Below are positions 1 through 8,660 of a stretch of 59,068 nt of DNA, in pieces. How positions within the stretch are numbered: position 1 is the first letter of the stretch; every line of letters begins with the position of its first letter. The notes beneath the pieces were generated by a model. It was given only the letters and a program-made list of their open reading frames with translations, made no database searches and was not told the DNA's origin. Source of the DNA: Zetaproteobacteria bacterium (GTDB lineage: Bacteria; Pseudomonadota; Zetaproteobacteria; Mariprofundales; Mariprofundaceae); the NCBI GenBank assembly GCA_021545665.1, contig JAJRTX010000029.1, forward strand, positions 1 through 59,068, in the 5' to 3' direction. Position numbers and translations under genes: made by a program.

Positions 1-90
1 CCAACGCGATGCGTATTCATGCTCGCCAGTTAAAACCATGCGAACTGCTCGTTCGCGTACTTCCGGGGAATATCTTACTTGGGTATTCAT
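1..90 (-). CDS. IS3-family transposase OrfA, N-terminal fragment (partial)
   Basis: Translation from the ATG at 90 gives MNTQVRYSPEVRERAVRMVL followed by a short acidic stretch, which is the typical N-terminus of IS3-family OrfA, the helix-turn-helix protein that binds the element ends and is made separately or frameshifted with OrfB. Only 30 residues are in the window and they contain no stop. Whether the copy is intact cannot be judged. Confidence 0.75.
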   Translation of the reverse strand, partial: MNTQVRYSPEVRERAVRMVLTGEHEYASRW

Positions 91-140
91 GGGCTAATCC
101 TCTCAAGAGTTTTAGCCTCCGACAAACCCGGGGTGATTCA
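1..140 (-). mobile_element. IS3-family insertion sequence, 5' end, cut by window edge
   Basis: The minus strand carries the start of an IS3-type OrfA followed outward by a terminal sequence at 115-140 that reads TGAATCACCCCGGGTTTGTC from the outside in, which resembles IS3-group ends beginning TGAACCGCCCCGG. The element therefore appears to end at about 140 and to continue beyond base 1. The other end and the target duplication cannot be seen. The family assignment rests on the OrfA N-terminus and the end sequence. Confidence 0.75.
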
Positions 141-206
141 AGCAACTCAAGAGTCAGCTTTGCTGACTTTATAACCGTTTGAGAAGAAAGGAGAGAGCCT
201 TCTGGT

Positions 207-581
207 TTAGAGCTTCCAGGATTGCAGGCGGCTGGTTTCGACAGCAATAATGGCATCAGCAGTTCTCACAGTGTCAGAATCGGAAAAACTTTGCTTCATC
301 TGATCACGAAGAAGGTCCAGTGAATGCGCAATTTCATCAGATGGCTGTCCATTTTGCTGAATCTGTTCCAGGGCTTTATCCAGCATAAGAGCCGCATCTT
401 CTATGAGATTTAGCGTATTGCTGGCTCTCTTAGGCTCTTCGCCAGGATGATTGTTCTCTGACTGAGGCTGGATACCATCAAGTCTGGTATGTAAAAGTTC
501 CTGAAAGCTGCCGCCTTTCACCTCTGACTTTTTCACCCGTATGGTGTTGACCCTGCTGGGGTCAGTACTGCGAATTTTCAT
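207..581 (-). CDS. Small protein of flagellar cluster, weakly FliX-like
   Basis: A 124-residue soluble protein with no signal peptide or membrane segment. The basic N-terminus (MKIRSTDPSRVNTIRVKKSE) is followed by a disordered Pro/Asn-rich stretch (about 40-55) and a predicted all-helical C-terminal half (about 58-124). This layout, with a short MKI start, a Gly-Gly-Ser-Phe stretch and a helical end, recalls the FliX family of flagellar assembly regulators, but I see no diagnostic motif, so this is only a suggestion. The ATG at 581 is preceded by a strong AAGGAG-type ribosome site at about 589-594. It lies downstream of the SPOR gene and separated from it by a hairpin, so it probably has its own promoter in the 582-697 gap. 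Confidence 0.6.
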   Translation of the reverse strand: MKIRSTDPSRVNTIRVKKSEVKGGSFQELLHTRLDGIQPQSENNHPGEEPKRASNTLNLIEDAALMLDKALEQIQQNGQPSDEIAHSLDLLRDQMKQSFSDSDTVRTADAIIAVETSRLQSWKL

Positions 582-697
582 GACAACTCCTTCTGGAATC
601 CTGAATTATTTTGATGGACAGATATAGCAGTATACCTTCAGACAACCAGCATATTATTGCATCTATAAGATTCACTGCACGCAACAATCAGGCCAAA

Positions 698-718
698 GCG
701 GCAAGTTTATTTGCCCGC
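698..718 (-). terminator. Hairpin downstream of the SPOR gene, possible terminator
   Basis: On the minus strand GCGGGCAA and TTGCCGC form a stem with one bulged base and a short A/T-rich loop, followed by TTT. It lies 35 bases past the end of the SPOR-domain gene, so it could terminate that transcript. The T-run is short, so the call is tentative. Confidence 0.4.
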
Positions 719-752
719 CTGCTTGCTGATTTGGTTTAATGATCACCTTGAA

Positions 753-2087
753 TCACTGCGTACGCCTAATCCAGGCATCCCTATACCCCAGGTCACTGAT
801 AGCTTTCTTTAGATATGCGAGCGCATCATCTTTCCGCTCAAACCACCCTGTTCGCAGTTGGTGAAAGGTTTCTCCATGAACCTTCACTGTATGTTTCTCA
901 ACCTGCTGGCCACTCTTCAGTAAGGTTGCCAACTCACGGTCAGCAATCACTTCATTCTTCAACGACGTTAAAATGATATTCCAGCCTCGGCTCTTTTTGC
1001 TAGACACTGATTTGGGTGTTTCCGGCATAGGCATTCCCCGCTTTGTAGTACTGACCTTCTTCGTTGTTTCGACTTTCTTCCTTACCACCTTATCCACTCT
1101 AGAGCTCGACGAATCGACAATCGAATCTTCTGAACTGATTTCGGGTAAGGCGCTTACCGTTATTGCTGTATCTATAACAGGCTGTTTGAGAGCTTTGATC
1201 GCCTCTCTGTTTTCCCTGATTTGCGTCGCCATCTGCATGAGTATGACCTCATTCTCCTGCTCTGAGTCTGTAACATGTTGTGCTTTTGCATCAGTCACCT
1301 GATCTGCATCTATACCCGAACTATTATTCATACGAGTTTCAAGACTTTCGATCTGTAGCTTTAATGCCTCCAGTGTCTGGTTTGCCATCCAGTTGAATGC
1401 AGTAAAACCAGCTACAGACAGGACAATTACAGTCATGACAATTTGTGAAATACCATTATTGTTTGTATTATTATGACAGCTGGAAGAATCCGAGGTGGAT
1501 GTCGCTGTAAAATTCAAATCACCCTCTACTTTTGGAGATATATTTCTATCCTCATCATTAGCGCTTTCTGTGGCGACTTCATTATCCTTGGTTATCTGCT
1601 GCTTATTTTCAAAATTCTGGTCGTTGAATTCATCAATGTCTTCCATCGACTCCGGAGTTTCCTTTTTAGTTTCGCCCTCATTATCTGATGACTCCACTGA
1701 TTCACTGTGATCTGAATTTTCTGATTCGGAATGAACGGGAATCTCCAGTGGCTCACCCAGAGCCTGCTTCAGGGTATCTTCATAAAAATGATGGTCACTT
1801 TCATTGGTCGGCAATATATTGCTATCCTCACCATTAGTATTTTCTGTGGTCACTTCATCATCGCTGTTTGTCTGCTGCCTATTTCCGAAATTCTGGTCGT
1901 CATCAATGTCTTCCATCGACTCTGGAATTTCCTTTTCAGCTTCACCCGCATCATCTGCTGGCTCCACTGATTCACTGTGATCTGAATTTTCTGGTTCGGA
2001 ATGAACGGGAGTCTCCAGTGGCTCACTCAGAGCCTGTTTTAGTGCATCCTCTTCAAAGGCTTGTCTCTCTCTTCCGTTGTCTGACAT
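753..2087 (-). CDS. Membrane-anchored SPOR-domain protein with duplicated acidic N-terminal region
   Basis: 444 residues. Residues 1-210 are very acidic and hydrophilic and contain two near-identical copies of an 83-86 residue block (11-93 and 101-185). A single membrane segment follows (about 213-233), then a coiled-coil-like stretch (235-300), a Lys/Ser-rich linker and a C-terminal SPOR-like domain (about 368-444, with the RTGWFERKDDALAYL portion matching the family's second half). The N-terminus is thus expected in the cytoplasm and the SPOR domain in the periplasm. SPOR domains bind denuded peptidoglycan glycan strands, typically at division sites; here the gene sits downstream of flagellar genes, so a role at the polar wall is conceivable but is inference. 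The exact repeat suggests a recent internal duplication. Confidence 0.75.
   Translation of the reverse strand: MSDNGRERQAFEEDALKQALSEPLETPVHSEPENSDHSESVEPADDAGEAEKEIPESMEDIDDDQNFGNRQQTNSDDEVTTENTNGEDSNILPTNESDHHFYEDTLKQALGEPLEIPVHSESENSDHSESVESSDNEGETKKETPESMEDIDEFNDQNFENKQQITKDNEVATESANDEDRNISPKVEGDLNFTATSTSDSSSCHNNTNNNGISQIVMTVIVLSVAGFTAFNWMANQTLEALKLQIESLETRMNNSSGIDADQVTDAKAQHVTDSEQENEVILMQMATQIRENREAIKALKQPVIDTAITVSALPEISSEDSIVDSSSSRVDKVVRKKVETTKKVSTTKRGMPMPETPKSVSSKKSRGWNIILTSLKNEVIADRELATLLKSGQQVEKHTVKVHGETFHQLRTGWFERKDDALAYLKKAISDLGYRDAWIRRTQ
1533..2057 (-). repeat. In-frame tandem duplication inside the SPOR protein gene
   Basis: Codons 11-93 and 101-185 encode two copies of the same acidic block. 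Each begins F-x-E-D-x-L-K-Q-A-L, passes through PVHSExENSDHSESVE and PESMEDID, and ends with an N/D/E-rich tail. The copies differ by scattered substitutions and by a three-residue insertion in the second. Blocks of identical DNA occur in both (for example around 1711-1745 and 1981-2015). This is a direct reading of the translation. Confidence 0.85.
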
Positions 2088-2214
2088 TACTGCCCCTAAG
2101 AACCTATTATTCTAATATAATATACAAGCCAATCAACTCTCTGCTCATCCTGCATGGTAGAACAGAACACGTGATGGCCTGGCCTTATACTTATCTGATA
2201 TATACAGGACTTTC

Positions 2215-2559
2215 TCATTTGTAGCGCAAGCGAGTACCATGTGTTACCGACAGCAAAATTTCTTCCGGCGCCAGCACATCAGAAAAATATGTGCCTGCTA
2301 TCATCGCGCCATGCAGACTAGCTCCCTCGAGTATGCAGGTGCGCATATCCAGTCCTTTTAAATTAGCAGAACGGAAATATGCATTGGAGAAATCTATTCC
2401 TTCCACATCCAAACCTCGCAAATTTGTAGAACGCAAATTTGTATCTGCCAGAGAAAAGTTATCCATATCTGCCAGTATGGCGTTGGCCTCTTCAATCCTG
2501 TCATCTTGCAATAATCTGCATATTTTCTTTTTTAAGGAGTTATGCGTAATTTCTTCCAT
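2215..2559 (-). CDS. Pentapeptide-repeat protein
   Basis: 114 residues. An N-terminal helical part (1-33) is followed by about twelve pentapeptide units with the A/S-N/D-L-x-x pattern (about 34-95; visible as SLADTNLRSTNLRGLDVEG, NAYFRSANLKGLD and LEGASLHGAM). Such repeats fold into a right-handed quadrilateral beta-helix and usually mediate protein contacts; no enzyme function is expected. The ATG at 2559 has GGGTGG seven bases upstream. A good sigma-54-type promoter lies just ahead (2597-2611), tying expression to the flagellar regulon. Its specific role is unknown. Confidence 0.7.
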   Translation of the reverse strand: MEEITHNSLKKKICRLLQDDRIEEANAILADMDNFSLADTNLRSTNLRGLDVEGIDFSNAYFRSANLKGLDMRTCILEGASLHGAMIAGTYFSDVLAPEEILLSVTHGTRLRYK

Positions 2560-2596
2560 GATCCACCCTTTTCGAAGTATAATAGACTAAGTTCGA

Positions 2597-2611
2597 GCAA
2601 ATTTAATGCCA
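2597..2611 (-). promoter_or_regulatory. Sigma-54-type promoter for the pentapeptide-repeat gene
   Basis: The minus strand reads TGGCAT-TAAAT-TTGC, matching the TGGCAC-N5-TTGC consensus with the required GG-N10-GC spacing. Transcription would start near 2585, giving a leader of about 26 bases before the ATG at 2559. The rest of the gap to 2819 holds no recognisable gene. Confidence 0.65.
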
Positions 2612-2819
2612 GTAAGGCACTACTACCCGGTTAAACATTAAATAAAATCCCCTGCCAGGAATTTTCGTCAGTTTTCATTTTGGTTAAAGCAAAATGTTCT
2701 CCAACAGCTCGGCAATATTCCTCCGTTGCTAGAAAATCACAGATATCAACCTGGAAAGTTGCAGGCGCGGCAGGGTGAATTAGCTTGGAGTTTTTTATGA
2801 ACCGCAGTTTTCTGGAGGG

Positions 2820-3488
2820 TTAGAGGTCATTTGATTGCCGCGTTAAAGCCTGAGTAATACTAACTGCTTTTTCAGGCGATAAAAATGACAGGATCTTGCC
2901 TACTTTCTTGTTATCCATACGGGCAAACATCTTAACGACTGTGCCAAGTTCCATTCTGGTTACAACAGGTGCTGCTTTTTCCGGCTTCATGCTCGAATAA
3001 ACTGCTGCCAGTTTTTTTATTTTCTTACTCTTAAAGCTCTGTTCCTGTTGCAACTGATCCTTCATCTTGGCTACCAGACTCTCCAGTTCTTTGATCCGCA
3101 CTGCCATCCCCTCCTCAGCTTTCTCAATCGAACCCTGGCGCTCGTCGAGTGTTTTGGAGCGTAAATCAAGATTCTTCTTAATGGTACGCAGATTAAGTAA
3201 TACTTCGGCTTCTTCCTGACTGACACCACCCGCTATTGAACCGGAAAATATAGACGCTTCAGCAGTAGCGATGATGGCAGATGTCTCCTGTTCCGCTTCA
3301 GGCATTTCACCCTGACTGGTTTGAAAGGGGATTCCAGCGACCTCTGCCGCCTGTGCTACAGGCGTCGATGATATTTCGCTGATAGTAGCCGAATAACGAC
3401 TTGCATTCGGCCACCATGCCATACTAATATTGAATAGTGCAAAAACACTCAACATAACGAGAAAAATTAATATTCTATAGCGTCTCAT
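2820..3488 (-). CDS. motE: MotE-like flagellar protein (MgtE N-terminal type domain)
   Basis: 222 residues. One N-terminal membrane segment (about 5-25) anchors a periplasmic or exported chain. A long coiled coil (about 95-150) precedes a C-terminal helical domain (about 155-215) with the K-P-E-K-A-A and L-S-P-E-K-A repeats typical of MgtE-N/MotE proteins. MotE is a chaperone for the stator protein MotC in Rhizobia, and related proteins sit in many flagellar operons after fliJ; the precise function here is inferred. It follows fliJ by two bases and is the last gene of the export operon. The symbol is given by family resemblance and is not certain. Confidence 0.65.
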   Translation of the reverse strand: MRRYRILIFLVMLSVFALFNISMAWWPNASRYSATISEISSTPVAQAAEVAGIPFQTSQGEMPEAEQETSAIIATAEASIFSGSIAGGVSQEEAEVLLNLRTIKKNLDLRSKTLDERQGSIEKAEEGMAVRIKELESLVAKMKDQLQQEQSFKSKKIKKLAAVYSSMKPEKAAPVVTRMELGTVVKMFARMDNKKVGKILSFLSPEKAVSITQALTRQSNDL

Positions 3489-3490
3489 AT

Positions 3491-3934
3491 TTACTCCTTC
3501 CGTGTACGGCGATGCGCCATCAAGTCATCAATAGATTGCTGCTCAACATGCGAAATATGTTTCTGCTGCAACTTTTCTTCATTTTCCATTAGTTTTGTAT
3601 AGGCCTTTGATTTGTTCATACAGACAAAGATGTCCGCCCTTATCGATTTTTCCTCAGCAGGGATGGCTTCCAGTTCCGCCACCAGTTTCTTTTTTCGCCC
3701 CAGTTCCTCCCGGCGCACTGCCTCTAAAGTGGAGAGATGCAATGCTGTCGTAGTGTCCCGACTTAACAGTTCGCGTTCTTTTTTGATATCTGCCAACTGC
3801 ATATCTACCACCTCAACCTCCCGGTTAAGTATATCACGTCTGCTATTCAGGGATGCCAGTCTGAGTGTTAATTCATCACACTTGTAATCTTCAAGTTGTG
3901 ATAGAACTTTTTGTGGCTGCAATGTGTTGCTCAT
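3491..3934 (-). CDS. fliJ: Flagellar export protein FliJ-like
   Basis: 147 residues, almost entirely charged coiled coil (about 5-140) with no membrane segment, which fits the FliJ general chaperone that forms the stalk in the FliI hexamer. Sequence conservation in FliJ is low, so the call rests on the size, the coiled coil and the position: its ATG overlaps the fliI stop by four bases (ATGA), as usual in fliI-fliJ pairs. It acts in the cytoplasm at the flagellar type III export gate. Confidence 0.75.
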   Translation of the reverse strand: MSNTLQPQKVLSQLEDYKCDELTLRLASLNSRRDILNREVEVVDMQLADIKKERELLSRDTTTALHLSTLEAVRREELGRKKKLVAELEAIPAEEKSIRADIFVCMNKSKAYTKLMENEEKLQQKHISHVEQQSIDDLMAHRRTRKE

Positions 3935-5277
3935 AAGCTCATCAACTCCATCAGAGCATGTTGAGAGTCTTTCAGGGAATCAGAGACATCCACACCCTGG
4001 CGTCGAAACTGTTCTATTTCTGGCAAGCACTTGATTACCCTGTCAAGAGTCAAGTTACTTCCCTTTTCATATGCGCCCATATTCACCATATCCTCCATGC
4101 GTTCGAACAATGCAAGAGCTTCACGCAAGGAGCGTGCCGCATTCTGCACATTATTTTCAGTTAATTTATTGGCAAGGCGACTGACGCTTCCCAGAATGTT
4201 AATCGCTGGAAATAGCCCTTTCTCAGCAAGTTTTCTATCCAGTAGAATATGACCGTCGAGCATTGCTATGGCTGCATCAGCAACCGGATCAGATAGATCA
4301 TCTCCCTCCACAAGCACAGTATACAAAGCACTGATGCTTCCTTTACCAGTACCAGGGCCAGCTCTTTCCAGCAATTCAGCCAGCATGGAAAAGCAGGAAG
4401 GCGTATAGCCTTTACTGGTTGGCGGCTCTCCCAGCATTAATCCGATTTCCCTCTGCGCTTGCAGAAAACGAGTCAGGCTATCCGCAAGCAAGAGAACCCG
4501 CTTACCCTGATCCCTGAATACCTCGGCAATCGTTGTTGCTGCCAGGGCAGCACGTACCCGTAATAAAGGAGGGGCATCAGATGTTTCAACTACGACAACG
4601 CATTTCGATAAGGCCTCCGAACCCAGTGCATCGTCGAGAAACTCTCGCAGTTCCCGGCCACGCTCTCCGACTAAGGCAATGACAATGACATCTGCATCCG
4701 AATCTTTGGCAAGCATGCCCATCAAGGTGCTTTTGCCAACACCTGCTCCGGCGAATAAACCCATACGTTGACCCCATCCCATAGTCATACAGGCATCAAT
4801 TACACGCACACCAAGCTGCATCGGAGTGTCAATAATATGACGAAGCATAGGATTTGGTGGTCTGCGATGGATGGGAAAGGTTGTCTTGATGTGAGGCAGA
4901 GGCCGACTATCCAGAGGTTGGCCTCGTGAGTCCAGCACTCGTCCAAGTAATGCCTCAGAGACAGGGATGGAAGGAGGCGTAGACAAAGGCTCCACCACGC
5001 TGCCAGGCGCAATACCTCGCGTGGTACCAGCGGGCATGATCAGACTGCGGCCATCGCGAAAACCAACAATTTCGGCTTCCAGGCGCCCATTTGAGGCAGT
5101 GTGCACATAACAGGCTCTGCCAACCTCCGCCTTAATGCCACTGGCTTCGAGCATCGGCCCCATGACCTTTTGTACCAGTCCTCTGGTCGGAAATGCAGCC
5201 TCGCTCACCAACTTTGACAAGGCGCGTTGCCTGGAATTTTTATTGCATACTAAAGGTAGCTCAGGTGGTGTTGGCAA
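3931..5277 (-). CDS. fliI: Flagellum-specific ATPase FliI
   Basis: 448 residues, full length for the family. It contains the F1-beta-like Walker A GLFAGAGVGKST (about 173-184), the VGERGRE loop (203-209), Walker B LLLADSLTR (262-270) and the C-terminal helical domain. FliI powers substrate loading at the flagellar export apparatus, with FliH as regulator. The start is a TTG at 5277, preceded by a TGGAG ribosome site six bases away inside the end of fliH, so the two genes overlap by 17 bases and are probably translationally coupled. Confidence 0.95.
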   Translation of the reverse strand: MPTPPELPLVCNKNSRQRALSKLVSEAAFPTRGLVQKVMGPMLEASGIKAEVGRACYVHTASNGRLEAEIVGFRDGRSLIMPAGTTRGIAPGSVVEPLSTPPSIPVSEALLGRVLDSRGQPLDSRPLPHIKTTFPIHRRPPNPMLRHIIDTPMQLGVRVIDACMTMGWGQRMGLFAGAGVGKSTLMGMLAKDSDADVIVIALVGERGRELREFLDDALGSEALSKCVVVVETSDAPPLLRVRAALAATTIAEVFRDQGKRVLLLADSLTRFLQAQREIGLMLGEPPTSKGYTPSCFSMLAELLERAGPGTGKGSISALYTVLVEGDDLSDPVADAAIAMLDGHILLDRKLAEKGLFPAINILGSVSRLANKLTENNVQNAARSLREALALFERMEDMVNMGAYEKGSNLTLDRVIKCLPEIEQFRRQGVDVSDSLKDSQHALMELMSL

Positions 5278-5962
5278 TGCTGTCTCCAGACAGGAGATCT
5301 TTTTTCAGTTGCGCCACTGCCTCCGCAATAGGTACGCGCGGATCAATTAGAATATCCTGTACTTCGCTGGCAATACGTATACAACCCGGCTTGACTGAAT
5401 TATCAGTCACTAAATGAGGCTTAAAATCGGACTTGGACAAAAGCTTTTCAAACTGGGAAAAGTCATCCTTATGTAAAACCATAACCATTTTGTCTATTTC
5501 AGGAAAACTCCGCACTGCACTTTCTGCCATAGTCAGTAAGCGTGCACGGTCATCTGTAGTGATATCTCCAACCAGCCACTCGGCAAGTATACCGCTGATG
5601 TCAATCACGGCCTCACCCATAGTGTTTATGATTTCATCAAGCTGTTGCTGCGTTTGTTCCTGCAGTTGTTGTATCTTTTCCAGAATCTGTTCAGCACGTT
5701 TTTGCCCCAAAGCTAACCCTGCCTTCTCTCCCGACAAATAAGCTTTATCGTAGGCTTCGCGCTCCAGATTTACATCAAAAGAGTGTTTCTCCGCCAACAT
5801 TGTTTCAAGTTGTTGAAGCCTGCCTGTAGCAGAGAGTTCAGAAACTTTTCCAGATGTTTTCTCCGGCTGGTGAGAAGCAAAATCCCCGTATGGAAATGGT
5901 ACTTTCTCCTGTGTCCTGGTAACCAGTTTCAACGTTAAGGGATCAAGTGAATGGTTAAGCAT
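5261..5962 (-). CDS. fliH: Flagellar assembly protein FliH
   Basis: 233 residues. A variable N-terminus (1-60) is followed by a Gln/Glu-rich coiled coil (about 65-120) and the conserved C-terminal FliH/V-ATPase-E-like domain (about 120-225). FliH binds FliI and docks it at the C-ring and export gate. The gene lies directly downstream of fliG and overlaps fliI. No unusual residues were noticed. Confidence 0.9.
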   Translation of the reverse strand: MLNHSLDPLTLKLVTRTQEKVPFPYGDFASHQPEKTSGKVSELSATGRLQQLETMLAEKHSFDVNLEREAYDKAYLSGEKAGLALGQKRAEQILEKIQQLQEQTQQQLDEIINTMGEAVIDISGILAEWLVGDITTDDRARLLTMAESAVRSFPEIDKMVMVLHKDDFSQFEKLLSKSDFKPHLVTDNSVKPGCIRIASEVQDILIDPRVPIAEAVAQLKKDLLSGDSIANTT

Positions 5963-5964
5963 AT

Positions 5965-6981
5965 CTAATAAACCATTTCTTCCTGAGTCCCGAGGCTGAT
6001 AATACCCTCGCTATCAAGCGTCCGGGCCACTTCTAATATGGCACGCTGACTCTTCTCTACATCCGAAACTTTCAACCCCCCCATCGCTTCAATATCCTCA
6101 CGCATTATATCAGCAGCACGTTTGGACATGTTGCCGAAAAAATGCTCTCGAAGTTCATCAGAAGACCCCTTAAGGGCGCGCATCAAATCTTCAGACTGAA
6201 CAGCCTTCAGTACAGCCTGAATATCCTTACCGCTGAACTCAATAAAGTCTTCAAATACGAGTAGCTGGCTATCTACCTGTTCATACAGGCTCTGATCGTG
6301 CTCCTTAAGATGATCAAGAATATTTTTGGAACTTTTACTATCCAGGGTTTTCAGGATTTCCACAACCTGAACCATGCCGTTCATAGCAAGGCCAGATCCG
6401 CCGCCCTGATGTCGATTCACCTGCTCCTCGAGAGCATCTTCGATATCCTTGGTTACATCACTCTTTATGCTTTCAATTCTGGCCATACGCACGACTACTG
6501 ACATTTGTTTGTCTTGCGGTATCATCTCAATCAGTGCGCTAGCCTGCGCAGCATCAAGCCGCCCGAGTATCACGGCCATGGTTTGAGGGGTTTCATCCTT
6601 GATCAGGCTGAAAACGACAGCTGGCTTCATGCGCGCGAGCTTATCCCATACCGGCATTCGAATGGGGCCGCCATCCTCAAGACTCTCTATAATCCTCTGC
6701 AGTCTGTCCGGCTCTACTACATCCCTTAATAATTCATGAATTTCAGATACAGAAGATGGAATGAAAGCATCCCCTAAACGGTGCATTTGAATAAATTCCG
6801 TATAGATTTCCCGTATTGTTTCCGAATTAGCTTCTTTTATCTTCGGCATGCGCTTGACAAGTTCTACCAATCCCTGGTCATCCAGAAGCCCCAAAACCTT
6901 TGAGGCCACCTCAGGACCCACAGCAAGCAAAAGAATAGCTGCCCTGTCTAGTCCTGTTACAACCTGCTTACCCTTATTCAT
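5965..6981 (-). CDS. fliG: Flagellar motor switch protein FliG
   Basis: About 338 residues from the ATG at 6981, chosen because it overlaps the fliF stop as ATGA; a GTG at 6996 would add five residues. The N-terminal domain (DRAAILLLAVGPEVASKVL), the middle EHPQ-like region (about 110-190) and the C-terminal torque-generating domain (about 230-320, with charged residues in SSDELREHFFGNMSKRAAD) are all present. FliG sits on the MS-ring and interacts with the stator for torque and switching. The partners FliM and FliN are not encoded in this window. Confidence 0.95.
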   Translation of the reverse strand: MNKGKQVVTGLDRAAILLLAVGPEVASKVLGLLDDQGLVELVKRMPKIKEANSETIREIYTEFIQMHRLGDAFIPSSVSEIHELLRDVVEPDRLQRIIESLEDGGPIRMPVWDKLARMKPAVVFSLIKDETPQTMAVILGRLDAAQASALIEMIPQDKQMSVVVRMARIESIKSDVTKDIEDALEEQVNRHQGGGSGLAMNGMVQVVEILKTLDSKSSKNILDHLKEHDQSLYEQVDSQLLVFEDFIEFSGKDIQAVLKAVQSEDLMRALKGSSDELREHFFGNMSKRAADIMREDIEAMGGLKVSDVEKSQRAILEVARTLDSEGIISLGTQEEMVY

Positions 6982-8660
6982 GATTGCCGTGTCCACTGCT
7001 GGATTATATTGGCTGCCATCTTAGTATCCTGGGTAATCATCTCCCTTGCGGCTCCTTGCAGGGCCTGCTGTTCTAAATCACCCTGACCAAGGGATTGCAA
7101 CTGTATGGCACCCAAAGCTGCGCTAACTGTATCAGTCGACTGGCCCACAGCAGCCATACGCTGCACAGCATTATTTTCTACAGTTTCTGATCCCTGAGAG
7201 ATAAACCGCTTACCCATAGGTCGCAGCACAAACCAGGCCAGCAACAACAGTGCGAGTCCGACAACACCATAGCGAGCCAATTCCAGATAGAATGCTTTTG
7301 TTTCCACCTCCTGCATAGCTGCCGTATCTTCGTTGCTGGACATATCTACCAGTAACATACTCTGGACTTCCAAAGAGTCTCCACGATCTTCATTAAAGCC
7401 CATAGTCCGCTTAACCAGTCCTCGTATGGATTTCAATTCCTCCTGACTCCTGGGAGTAAAAGTGGATTTGTCATTTTCTGTACTGACAGTGCCTCCAACC
7501 AGAACTGCGACTGATAATCTTTCTACTCTACCGAAGGGAATAATGCGTTTTTCATTCGTGGAGCTTATTTCAAAACTTCTTATATATTCCTTACGCCCTG
7601 CCTCTTCGAGTGGCTGTTGAGCCTGCATATTTCCACTCTTGTCAGAACTATTGGCAGCAACACCAGGAATGCCTCTGGCTCTGCGATCAGATGCTTTTCT
7701 ACTCTCGTCGATAACACGCTCGCTACGCAAAACTGATTCATCAGGGTTAAATTTCTGGCTATTCTGCTCTACATACTCGCGATTAATCTCTGCCGCAACC
7801 CTGATAACAACCTGTCCGGCCCCAACAATTTGCTCCAGCATTCTGGTCAGGCGCTCTTCCATTCTTCTTTCAAAACTCACCTGATATTCTTGATATGTCT
7901 GCACAGCACTTGTAGCATTGGATTCGCCTTTTGTGGTCAGTAAGTTACCTGCTGAATCAACCACAGTAACATTTTTCCGCTCAAGTTCAGGTACACCTGC
8001 AGCAATCAGGTTCTGAATAGCCAGTATGCCCTGCTTGGAAATTCGCCTTGAACCCGCCAACTGTAGCATCACTGATGCTGATGCCTCCCTCTTACGCTTA
8101 ATAAAAGCGGATTCTTTAGACAGAACGAGATGAACTCTGGCAGAGGATACCTGAGGCATAATCTCAATCGTCCTGGCCAATTCGCCCTGCAATGCCCTTT
8201 GAAGATTAACATTTTGGACAAAGTCACTGATGCCGAGTTGATTACTGTTATCAAACAACTCATAACCTGTTTTGTTCCCCGGTAGCATATCCTGCCCTGC
8301 CAGCTTCAACCTCAGTGCATATACCTGATCCGATGGGACCAATACTGTTCCTCCTCCTTCAAGGCGGTAAGGTACTTTCTCTTTCTGAAGCATCTCAATA
8401 ATTGAGGCGGCCTCTTTTTCATCAATATTTGAGAATAAAGGCCTGTATGGGGCATCTGCAGACCAGATAAGCAGACTGATAAAACCTGCCAGCATCAGGA
8501 TGCTGGCAATAAGCAACAGCAGGCGGCGGTTCTTGAACAGCAATCCCTGAATATTGGAAACGCCAGATTGCAATGACTGTGTATTTTGCAAAGAAGATGC
8601 CGGAACTGACGGATTCGCAGCAACGGCCTGTGTTTGTGAAGGAGCGAGTTCATTAACCAT
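6978..8660 (-). CDS. fliF: Flagellar MS-ring protein FliF
   Basis: 560 residues, with the two expected membrane segments (about 48-66 and 460-480), the YscJ-type ring-building motif domain between them (RALQGELARTIEIMPQVSSA region) and the C-terminal tail that binds FliG. FliF forms the inner-membrane ring that houses the export gate and is the first structure assembled. The ATG at 8660 is preceded by a GAGGA ribosome site and overlaps the end of a small upstream frame. It starts the fliFGHIJ part of the operon. Confidence 0.95.
   Translation of the reverse strand: MVNELAPSQTQAVAANPSVPASSLQNTQSLQSGVSNIQGLLFKNRRLLLLIASILMLAGFISLLIWSADAPYRPLFSNIDEKEAASIIEMLQKEKVPYRLEGGGTVLVPSDQVYALRLKLAGQDMLPGNKTGYELFDNSNQLGISDFVQNVNLQRALQGELARTIEIMPQVSSARVHLVLSKESAFIKRKREASASVMLQLAGSRRISKQGILAIQNLIAAGVPELERKNVTVVDSAGNLLTTKGESNATSAVQTYQEYQVSFERRMEERLTRMLEQIVGAGQVVIRVAAEINREYVEQNSQKFNPDESVLRSERVIDESRKASDRRARGIPGVAANSSDKSGNMQAQQPLEEAGRKEYIRSFEISSTNEKRIIPFGRVERLSVAVLVGGTVSTENDKSTFTPRSQEELKSIRGLVKRTMGFNEDRGDSLEVQSMLLVDMSSNEDTAAMQEVETKAFYLELARYGVVGLALLLLAWFVLRPMGKRFISQGSETVENNAVQRMAAVGQSTDTVSAALGAIQLQSLGQGDLEQQALQGAAREMITQDTKMAANIIQQWTRQS

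Noticed and set aside
973..1302. Open frame on the plus strand opposite the SPOR gene, and other plus-strand frames at 1473-1970
   Set aside because: They mirror the low-complexity acidic gene on the minus strand; the products are unrelated to any family and there are no ribosome sites.
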